Below are positions 6,528 through 13,358 of a stretch of 16,084 nucleotides of DNA, piece after piece. The stretch is taken from positions 1 to 16,084 of the forward strand of contig JAITDK010000011.1 of NCBI GenBank assembly GCA_031282605.1, written 5' to 3'. Made by a program: the position numbers and the translations under genes. This DNA is from Oscillospiraceae bacterium (GTDB taxonomy: Bacteria > Bacillota > Clostridia > Christensenellales > Aristaeellaceae). The notes below the pieces were generated by a model. That model was not told where the DNA came from. It was given only the letters and a program-made list of their open reading frames with translations, and searched no databases. Numbering within the stretch: the stretch's first letter is position 1; the number at the start of each line of letters is the position of its first letter.

Positions 6528-8360
6528 ATGGAGACAGACGCGTCGCGACGATCGTCGCGTTTCAACTTCCGAATCCGAAAACCTCAAGGGATGCTCGTAC
6601 GTATATTCGAGCGACTAAGCCCTTACCGCAAGCGGATGGCGGTCGGCGTAGTCATGATGCTGATCGGCCAGCTGCTGCGGCTGCTGTTCCCGTTGATAAC
6701 GCGCGAGGTCGTGAACAACGTCATCCCTAACCGTGATTTCGCGCTGATGTGGAGGTTGGGCGGACTGCTGATGGGGTTGACCGTTGTCCGATTGTTCCTG
6801 CTGTACAATCGCGGAATGTTATTCGAACGCGTATCCCAGGATACCATCTATCAGCTGAGAACCGACTTGTACGCCAAACTCCAGTCGCAAAGCCACTCGT
6901 TCTACGATACGCACCGGATCGGCGAGATCATGTCGCGAATGACCGGCGACCTGGAGGGCGTGCGCAACTTCATAATGAACTTCTGCCAGACGATGTGCGA
7001 GCAAGCGTTCATGTTCATCGGCGCGCTGATATTCATGGGTTCGATCAGCTGGCTGCTCACGGCGGTCACGCTCGCGGCTGCTGTCCCGCTGTCTGTGTTC
7101 GCGTACTTCTTCAACAAGAAGATACGTCCGGCGCACGCGGCCGTACGAGAGCAGAACGCAGTGCTGAACACGCGCACCCAGGAGAATATCGCGGGCGTAC
7201 GCGTGGTAAAGGCCTTCGCGCGTGAACCGTATGAGAGCGCTCAGTTCGAGAAGGACAATCAGAAGGTTCGTAACCTGCACATGAACGCGACGCATATCTG
7301 GTCCAACTTCAACCCGGTGATGGACTTCCTTAGCAGTTTGGCCGTGCCGATGTTGCTGCTGTGCGGCGGCTGGCTGGTCGAGCGCGGGACGCTGGATCTT
7401 GGATCGCTTATCGCGGCGACGGGTTATGTGTGGGTTCTGGTCAACCCGCTGCGCATGTTGGCCAACTTTGTCAACGTGTACGCGCAAGGACTGTCCTCGG
7501 CGGAGAAGCTGTTCTACTACTTGGACCTGGGCACGACGGTCAAGGATCCGCCCGAGATAGAGGAACCGCCCGTCCGGCTCGGCCATGTAAAACTAGACAA
7601 CGTGACGTTCGCCTACCGCGAGCAAGTAGTATTGCGCGACGTCAGCCTAGAGGCCAAGCCCGGCGAGACCGTCGCGATAATGGGCGCGACGGGCAGCGGC
7701 AAGACGACGCTGGTATACCTGCTGGCGCGGTTCTACGATATCCGCTCCGGCAGCGTGATGGTAGACGGAGTGGACGTTAGGAAGCAACGGCTGCATGACC
7801 TGCGCCGCTCGATCGGGTTCGTGATGCAGGATACCTTCCTGTTCTCCGACTCGATACGCGAAAACGTAGCGTTCGGCCAGCCGGGATTGGATATGGACGC
7901 TGTCGAATCCGCGGCGAGGATCGCGCAGGCGTACGGCTTTATTGAGAAACTGCCGCAGGGATGGGAGACCGTCGTCGGCGAGCGCGGCCTTGGGTTGTCC
8001 GGCGGTCAGAAGCAGCGCGTCTCTATAGCGCGCGCGCTGGCCTATGATCCGAAGATACTGGTGCTGGACGACGCGACCTCGGCCGTCGATATGGAGACCG
8101 AGGCCGATATCCAGCAAGGATTGGCCAGCCGCAATCATCAAAGCACGACGTTCATCATAGCGCATCGCATATCTTCGGTCATCCACGCCGATCAGATAAT
8201 CGTGCTGGACGACGGGCGCGTGGCCGAGCGAGGCACTCACACTGAACTGCTGGAGAAGAAGGGTCTGTATCACCAGATGTTCATGGATCAGGTGAAGGAT
8301 TTCGCGCAGATAGGCGGCGTCTCCGCCGCGCCGGCAGCTGACCGCGTGAAAGGAGCGTGA
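6528..8360 (+). CDS. Heterodimeric ABC exporter subunit with degenerate catalytic residue (BmrC-like)
   Basis: This 610-residue half-transporter has a six-helix membrane domain (about 35-325) and an ATPase domain (about 350-590). Walker A is G-A-T-G-S-G-K-T-T at 386-394, the Q-loop glutamine is Q434, the signature is canonical L-S-G-G-Q at 490-494, and the H-loop is H546. In Walker B (I-L-V-L-D-D) the catalytic glutamate is replaced by Asp515. It therefore supplies a normal signature but a weakened hydrolysis residue. Such subunits pair with a partner of the opposite pattern, which is the next gene, 6 bases downstream. The family exports drugs, lipids or peptides. The substrate cannot be read here. 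The start is 7 bases after the cimA stop, with GGAAGG just before it. Confidence 0.94.
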   Translation: METDASRRSSRFNFRIRKPQGMLVRIFERLSPYRKRMAVGVVMMLIGQLLRLLFPLITREVVNNVIPNRDFALMWRLGGLLMGLTVVRLFLLYNRGMLFERVSQDTIYQLRTDLYAKLQSQSHSFYDTHRIGEIMSRMTGDLEGVRNFIMNFCQTMCEQAFMFIGALIFMGSISWLLTAVTLAAAVPLSVFAYFFNKKIRPAHAAVREQNAVLNTRTQENIAGVRVVKAFAREPYESAQFEKDNQKVRNLHMNATHIWSNFNPVMDFLSSLAVPMLLLCGGWLVERGTLDLGSLIAATGYVWVLVNPLRMLANFVNVYAQGLSSAEKLFYYLDLGTTVKDPPEIEEPPVRLGHVKLDNVTFAYREQVVLRDVSLEAKPGETVAIMGATGSGKTTLVYLLARFYDIRSGSVMVDGVDVRKQRLHDLRRSIGFVMQDTFLFSDSIRENVAFGQPGLDMDAVESAARIAQAYGFIEKLPQGWETVVGERGLGLSGGQKQRVSIARALAYDPKILVLDDATSAVDMETEADIQQGLASRNHQSTTFIIAHRISSVIHADQIIVLDDGRVAERGTHTELLEKKGLYHQMFMDQVKDFAQIGGVSAAPAADRVKGA

Positions 8361-8366
8361 CGACAG

Positions 8367-10169
8367 ATGGCGCGCATTCGCACGACGGACGACGAAGTAT
8401 TAGAGGCGCCGTTTAACCGAACCCAGTTCGCACGGCTGATACGCTACCTGTATCCCTATCGCAGACAGATGCTCTTTGCGTTGGGGTTGATGATAACGTA
8501 TTCGGTGCTCAGCCTGGCCGGGCCGTTCTTCATGAGCCGCGCGGTCGGCGTGCTGGAAAACATCAAGACAAACGGATTCGATTCAAAGGCGCTGGCTATG
8601 TATGTCGCGGCGATGATCGCCTGCTCGGCTGTCGGCGGCGTCGTGCTGCGTGCGCGCGTGCGAATCACGGACTTCAACGGCCGCAAAGCTATCGCGCAGT
8701 TGAGGCAGGATCTGTTCGACTACATACAACAGTTGTCGTTCAACTTCTTCGACTCGCGTTCGGCGGGCAAGATAATGGTTCGCGTCATAAACGACGTCAA
8801 CTCGCTGAACGACCTGTTCTCAAACGGGATAATCAACCTGGTTGTGGATTGCATGACGCTGGTGTTGCTGATCGTGATCATGCTGACCGTCGATTGGCGG
8901 CTGACGCTGGTGTCGCTGTGTTCGCTCTCCATACTAGCGACGCTGGTGACGATCATCAAGCGGCGGATGCGCCGCGCATGGCAGGCCCTTCGCGTAAAGA
9001 CGTCGACGATGAACGGTTACCTGCACGAGTCGCTGGCGGGTATGCGCGTTACCCAATCCTTTACCCGCGAGGGCGAGAACCAAACGACGTTCAACGACAC
9101 CAACGACGATATCCGCACCAGCTGGATGAAGGCCGTGCGGTACAACAATCTGTTTTGGCCCGCGATTGATATTACGTCCACGCTGGGCACTGTGCTGGTA
9201 TACCTGGTCGGCCTCGCGCTGATGGGCGGCGCACATGGCGTCACGCTGGCTAACCTGCTGTTGATACTGTGGTATCTGGGACGGTTTTGGGATCCGATCA
9301 GCAACCTGTCCAACTTCTACAACTCTCTGCTGACCGCCATGGCCTCGGTCGAGCGCATCTATGAGATACTCGACACCCCTATAGAGGTGCATGACAACGA
9401 AGGCGCCTCGTTAATGCCGCCGATCAAGGGCGAGGTTGTGTTTGACCGAGTCACGTTCGGCTATGACAAGGAAACGACCGTGCTCAAGGAGGTATCCTTC
9501 ACCGCGAAGCCTGGTCAGACGATCGCGCTGGTTGGTCCGACGGGCGCGGGCAAGTCCACCGTCGTGAACCTGATCAGTAGGTTCTACAACGCGACTGACG
9601 GGCGCGTGCTCATCGACGGCACGGATGTTCAGTCCGTAACGCTGTCGTCGCTGCGTTCCCAAATGTCCGTAATGATGCAGGATTCATTCATATTCTCGGG
9701 CACCATTATGGATAATATCCGCTATGGACGTCTCGACGCTACGGACGACGAGGTAATGGAGGCGGCGAAGGCGGTGTACGCGCACGACTTCATCGCGCGG
9801 ATGGAGAAGGGATATCTGACCGAGGTAAACGAGCGCGGCTCGACGCTCTCCGCCGGGCAGAAGCAGCTAATATCGTTCGCGCGCGCGCTGCTTAACAACC
9901 CGCGCATACTGATCCTCGACGAAGCGACCAGCTCGATCGATACCCACACCGAGCAGTTGATCCAGAAGGCCATCGAGCGACTGCTGAAGGGTCGCACGTG
10001 CTTCGTCATCGCACACCGTCTGTCAACAATCCGCAAGGCGGATTGCATTCTGGTCGTGCAGGATGGCAGGATCGCCGAGCGCGGCACGCACGATGAATTG
10101 ATCCGGCTGCCGGGCGGACACTATAGAGGGTTGTGCGAGGCGCAGTTCGCGTTCCTGGCGGGCGCATAA
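8367..10169 (+). CDS. Heterodimeric ABC exporter subunit with catalytic glutamate (BmrD-like)
   Basis: This 600-residue partner has a six-helix membrane domain (about 35-320) and an ATPase domain (about 355-590). Walker A is G-P-T-G-A-G-K-S-T at 390-398, the Q-loop glutamine is Q438, Walker B is I-L-I-L-D-E with catalytic Glu519, and the H-loop is H550. Its signature is non-canonical, L-S-A-G-Q at 494-498. Combined with the upstream subunit, one ATP site is complete (Glu519 here plus L-S-G-G-Q there) and the other is degenerate (Asp515 there plus L-S-A-G-Q here). This is the arrangement known from BmrC/BmrD and TM287/TM288. AAAGGAG at 8349-8355, inside the end of the previous gene, serves as ribosome binding site. 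Confidence 0.94.
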   Translation: MARIRTTDDEVLEAPFNRTQFARLIRYLYPYRRQMLFALGLMITYSVLSLAGPFFMSRAVGVLENIKTNGFDSKALAMYVAAMIACSAVGGVVLRARVRITDFNGRKAIAQLRQDLFDYIQQLSFNFFDSRSAGKIMVRVINDVNSLNDLFSNGIINLVVDCMTLVLLIVIMLTVDWRLTLVSLCSLSILATLVTIIKRRMRRAWQALRVKTSTMNGYLHESLAGMRVTQSFTREGENQTTFNDTNDDIRTSWMKAVRYNNLFWPAIDITSTLGTVLVYLVGLALMGGAHGVTLANLLLILWYLGRFWDPISNLSNFYNSLLTAMASVERIYEILDTPIEVHDNEGASLMPPIKGEVVFDRVTFGYDKETTVLKEVSFTAKPGQTIALVGPTGAGKSTVVNLISRFYNATDGRVLIDGTDVQSVTLSSLRSQMSVMMQDSFIFSGTIMDNIRYGRLDATDDEVMEAAKAVYAHDFIARMEKGYLTEVNERGSTLSAGQKQLISFARALLNNPRILILDEATSSIDTHTEQLIQKAIERLLKGRTCFVIAHRLSTIRKADCILVVQDGRIAERGTHDELIRLPGGHYRGLCEAQFAFLAGA

Positions 10170-10173
10170 GAAC

Positions 10174-10209
10174 GGTAAACCTCGCCATATAGGGCGGGGT
10201 TTACCGCCC
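10174..10209 (+). promoter_or_regulatory. Competing hairpins in the purA leader
   Basis: GGTAAACCTCGCC (10174-10186) pairs with GGCGGGGTTTACC (10193-10205) over 13 bp with one G-T pair and a 6-nt loop. GGGCGG (10192-10197) can instead pair with CCGCCC (10204-10209). The two cannot form together. The structure lies 4 bases after the exporter stop and just before the purA ribosome binding site AAGGAGG (10215-10221). There is no T run, so it is not a standard terminator on this strand. It may separate exporter from purA expression or regulate purA. Confidence 0.55.
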
Positions 10210-10229
10210 ACATAAAGGAGGAATTATCG

Positions 10230-11552
10230 ATGATCACATCAGTGGTCGGCGTCAATTGGGGCGACGAGGGCAAGGGCCGCACAGTGGATCTGCTAAGCGG
10301 CGGCGCGGACATAGTATCGCGCTACCAGGGCGGCAACAACGCGGGACATACCATCGTCAACGATCTGGGCAAGTTTGTGCTGAACCTGGTGCCGTCGGGG
10401 ATATTCCATCCAAACGTGGTCAACGTGCTGGGCGGCGGCATGGTCATCGATATAGAGCATCTGTTCAACGAGGTGAACCAGCTGCGCGCACGGGGCGTCG
10501 TCATCTCTCCCGCCAACCTAAAGATCAGCCGCCGCGCCGCTATCTGTATGCCATGGCACCGCCACGCCGATGGAGCGGAGGAGGATCGGCTGGGTTCGGC
10601 CAAGCAAGGCTCCACGCGGCGGGGCATAGGTCCGGTATACGCCGATCGGGCGCTGCGAAAGGCGCTGCGTATGGAGGACTTGTTCGACCATGCCTACCTG
10701 GAGACGCTCGCCGCGCGTCTGGTAGATTGGAAGAACATCACCCTCGCCGGGCCATACGGCCTGCCGCCATACACGCTCGAGGGGACCATGGGCTGGCTGC
10801 GCGAATACGGCGATCCGTTCCGGGAGTATATTATAGACGCGGACGAGTATATCGACGAGGCTGCGGAGGCGGGCAAGAATATCCTTCTGGAGGCGCAGCT
10901 GGGCACGCTGCGCGATCTGGATTACGGTATATATCCATATACGACGTCGTCTTCCGCGCTGGCCGCCAGCGCTCCGATAGGCGCGGGGATCCCCGCTCGC
11001 CGACTGGATAAGGTGATCGGCGTTGTGAAGGCGTTCTCGTCCAGCGTAGGCGGGGGGCCGTTCGTCGCGAAATTCGAGGGCGTACAGGGTGATAGGCTGC
11101 GCGAGGCAGGCGAGGAGTTCGGCGCGGCGACGGGCAGGCCGAGGATGGTGGGCGCGTTCGACCTGGTCGCAACCAAGTATGGCGCGCGGCTGCAGGGCGT
11201 CGATGAAATCGTGCTGACGAAGCTGGACACGCTGGATTTCATGGACGAGATACCCGTGTGCGTGGCGTACGAGATTGACGGGGAGCGGACGGATAAATTT
11301 CCGACGGGAGCGAGGTTGGAGCGCGCCAAGCCAGTATTCGAGACACTGCCCGGATGGCGTACACCTACTACCGAATGCCGCAGCGAATCCGAACTGCCCG
11401 AGAATGCGAGGCTCTATATCGATTGGATAGAGGATAGCATCCGCCGGCCGATCACGACGGTATCCGTCGGACCGAGCCGTGACGCGTATCTGAACCGGAT
11501 CGATAAGATCAATGCCGGCATGATCGGTTCAGATAAAGGAGCGCGCGTATGA
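10230..11552 (+). CDS. purA: Adenylosuccinate synthase, divergent form
   Basis: This 440-residue cytoplasmic enzyme joins IMP and aspartate, using GTP, to make adenylosuccinate, the first committed step to AMP. The phosphate loop G-D-E-G-K-G at 11-16 holds the catalytic Asp12. N-N-A-G-H-T at 36-41 holds catalytic His40. T-K-L-D at 330-333 gives guanine specificity, and G-P-S-R lies near 414-417. Length matches the family. Two IMP-binding stretches differ from the common form: G-S-T-R-R-G-I-G-P (128-135 region) instead of G-T-T-G-R-G-I-G-P, and E-A-Q-L-G-T (221-226) instead of E-G-A-Q-G-T, which moves the glutamine by one place. I think this is a known divergent bacterial subfamily, from memory and unchecked. 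The start is set by AAGGAGG at 10215-10221. It overlaps pyrG by 4 bases. Confidence 0.95.
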   Translation: MITSVVGVNWGDEGKGRTVDLLSGGADIVSRYQGGNNAGHTIVNDLGKFVLNLVPSGIFHPNVVNVLGGGMVIDIEHLFNEVNQLRARGVVISPANLKISRRAAICMPWHRHADGAEEDRLGSAKQGSTRRGIGPVYADRALRKALRMEDLFDHAYLETLAARLVDWKNITLAGPYGLPPYTLEGTMGWLREYGDPFREYIIDADEYIDEAAEAGKNILLEAQLGTLRDLDYGIYPYTTSSSALAASAPIGAGIPARRLDKVIGVVKAFSSSVGGGPFVAKFEGVQGDRLREAGEEFGAATGRPRMVGAFDLVATKYGARLQGVDEIVLTKLDTLDFMDEIPVCVAYEIDGERTDKFPTGARLERAKPVFETLPGWRTPTTECRSESELPENARLYIDWIEDSIRRPITTVSVGPSRDAYLNRIDKINAGMIGSDKGARV

Positions 11553-13174
11553 CCCGCTATGTCATCGTTACCGGCGGCGTGCTGTCGGGGCTGGGCAAGG
11601 GCATCACGGCAGCGTCGTTGGGACGGCTGCTGAAGATGCGCGGACTCAAAGTGGCCTCGCAGAAGCTTGACCCATACCTGAACGTCGATCCGGGGACGAT
11701 GAACCCGTTCCAGCATGGCGAGGTATTCGTGACCGACGACGGCGCGGAGACCGATCTGGATCTGGGCCATTACGAGCGGTTCATCGACGAAGACTTGAAC
11801 CAATACTCCAATATGACCTCGGGCAAGGTGTATTGGAACGTGCTTAGCAAGGAGCGCGAGGGGAGCTATCTGGGCCAAACGGTGCAGATAATCCCTCACA
11901 TCACCGACGAGATAAAGCGTTTCATATATGCGGTGGGCGAGAAGGATCGCGCGGATGTGGTCATCACGGAGATAGGCGGCACGATAGGCGATATCGAGAG
12001 CCAGCCATTCCTCGAGGCTGTGCGCCAGACCGCGCAGGAATTAGGGCGTGGCAGGTGCGTGTTCCTTCACGTGACGCTGGTGCCGTTTCTAGCCGCCGCA
12101 GGCGAATACAAGACAAAGCCGACCCAGCATTCCGTGCACGAACTGCAGTCGCTGGGGATCACCCCCGACCTGATCATAGCGCGCTGCGACAAGCCGCTGC
12201 CGTTCGAACTGAAGCGCAAGATCGCGGAGCAGTGCGGCGTAGCGCCTCAATGCGTTATCAGCAACGTCACAATGCCGGGGCTTTACGAGGTGCCCGGTAT
12301 GCTGGAATCGCAGGGTATATCCGGGCTGGTAACGCAAAAACTGGGACTGCAGTGTCCGCCGCCAGACTTCTCGGAGTGGGACGCTATGATGAAGCGCGCG
12401 TCAAGGCGCGAGTATACGGTCAAGATCGCGTTGGTGGGGAAGTATGTACAGCTGCGCGACGCGTATCTATCTGTTGTGGAATCGCTTACCCACGCGGGTT
12501 ATGAAAACGCCGCGCGTGTGGACGTCAAATGGATCGACGCCTCTGATTTAGAGAATATGCCGGGAGGATGCGCCGACGCGCTGTCCGATTGCGACGGGAT
12601 ACTGGTGCCGGGCGGGTTTGGCAGCCGCGGGATTGAGGGAATGATTTGCGCAGCGCGGTACGCGCGGGTGAACGGCGTGCCGTACTTCGGCATCTGTCTG
12701 GGTTTGCAAATCGCGACGATCGAATACGCGCGGAGCGTGTTGGGTTGGTTCGACGCCAACTCGGAGGAATTCGCCCCAGACGGAAGGCACAACGTCATCG
12801 CGCTGATGCCGGATCAGCAGGGGATACTACCCAAGGGCGGGACGATGCGTCTGGGCGCGTATCCATGCGATCTCGAACCCGGCACCCGAGCGCGCGAGCT
12901 TTATGGTAACGGCGCGATATCCGAGCGGCATCGCCACCGATACGAGGTGAACAATCAGTTCCGGCCTGCGCTGGTTGACGCCGGGTTGGTTGTATCCGGC
13001 CACTCGCCCGACAACTGGCTGGTTGAAATGATTGAGATAAAGGATCATCCGTTCTACATAGGCGTGCAGTTTCACCCGGAATTCAAGAGCAGGCCTAACC
13101 GCGCGCATCCGATCTTTCGCGGATTTATTGAGGCTGCGGTAAAGCATAGTCGGCGCCGAATCTCCGCAGTATAA
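11549..13174 (+). CDS. pyrG: CTP synthase
   Basis: This 541-residue cytoplasmic enzyme converts UTP to CTP with ATP and ammonia taken from glutamine. The N-terminal synthase domain (about 1-270) has V-T-G-G-V-L-S-G-L-G-K-G at 7-18, N-V-D-P-G-T-M at 45-51, and V-T-D-D-G-A-E-T-D-L-D-L-G-H-Y-E-R-F at 61-78. The C-terminal class I glutamine amidotransferase domain (about 291-535) has the nucleophile Cys383 in F-G-I-C-L-G and the pair His509/Glu511 in F-H-P-E-F. All key residues are present. The start ATG overlaps the purA stop as ATGA, with AAAGGAG just upstream, so the two nucleotide genes are translationally coupled. The pyrG attenuator known from Bacillus has no room here, since the gene lacks its own leader. 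Confidence 0.98.
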   Translation: MTRYVIVTGGVLSGLGKGITAASLGRLLKMRGLKVASQKLDPYLNVDPGTMNPFQHGEVFVTDDGAETDLDLGHYERFIDEDLNQYSNMTSGKVYWNVLSKEREGSYLGQTVQIIPHITDEIKRFIYAVGEKDRADVVITEIGGTIGDIESQPFLEAVRQTAQELGRGRCVFLHVTLVPFLAAAGEYKTKPTQHSVHELQSLGITPDLIIARCDKPLPFELKRKIAEQCGVAPQCVISNVTMPGLYEVPGMLESQGISGLVTQKLGLQCPPPDFSEWDAMMKRASRREYTVKIALVGKYVQLRDAYLSVVESLTHAGYENAARVDVKWIDASDLENMPGGCADALSDCDGILVPGGFGSRGIEGMICAARYARVNGVPYFGICLGLQIATIEYARSVLGWFDANSEEFAPDGRHNVIALMPDQQGILPKGGTMRLGAYPCDLEPGTRARELYGNGAISERHRHRYEVNNQFRPALVDAGLVVSGHSPDNWLVEMIEIKDHPFYIGVQFHPEFKSRPNRAHPIFRGFIEAAVKHSRRRISAV

Positions 13175-13215
13175 CAGACTCGGCGACCGTAAACGAAGGT
13201 TTCGATACGCGGCGC

Positions 13216-13252
13216 AAACGTGGGCGCCAGCGTTGCGCTGGCGCCCACGTTT
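13216..13252. terminator. Long perfect hairpin, probable bidirectional terminator
   Basis: AAACGTGGGCGCCAGCG (13216-13232) and CGCTGGCGCCCACGTTT (13236-13252) are a perfect 17-bp inverted repeat with a TTG loop. It lies 41 bases after the pyrG stop and about 106 bases after the end of the convergent penicillin-binding protein gene. Ends carry AAA and TTT on both strands, so it can act for both transcripts, although the T tracts are short. The remaining 13253-13358 shows only a small palindrome, AGTCCATGGGACT at 13288-13300. Confidence 0.85.
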
Positions 13253-13358
13253 GAATTAGGAATCCCTGCTCAAGGGTTCAGCGGAGTCCATGGGACTGCC
13301 AGCCGAACATGTCGTCTCAATGGCCTGGGTGTCGCCCGAAACCCCGGCCACACGGCCT

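Noticed and set aside
5431..6618. A 395-codon open frame on the plus strand overlapping cimA
   Set aside because: It is very rich in Arg and Gly, has no recognisable motif, and lies entirely over a clear cimA frame and the next gene start. It is a by-product of GC-rich codon use.
10230..11552. PurZ-like enzyme of the 2-aminoadenine DNA pathway
   Set aside because: The catalytic aspartate of G-D-E-G-K-G is kept, whereas PurZ has it replaced. No phage gene is nearby.
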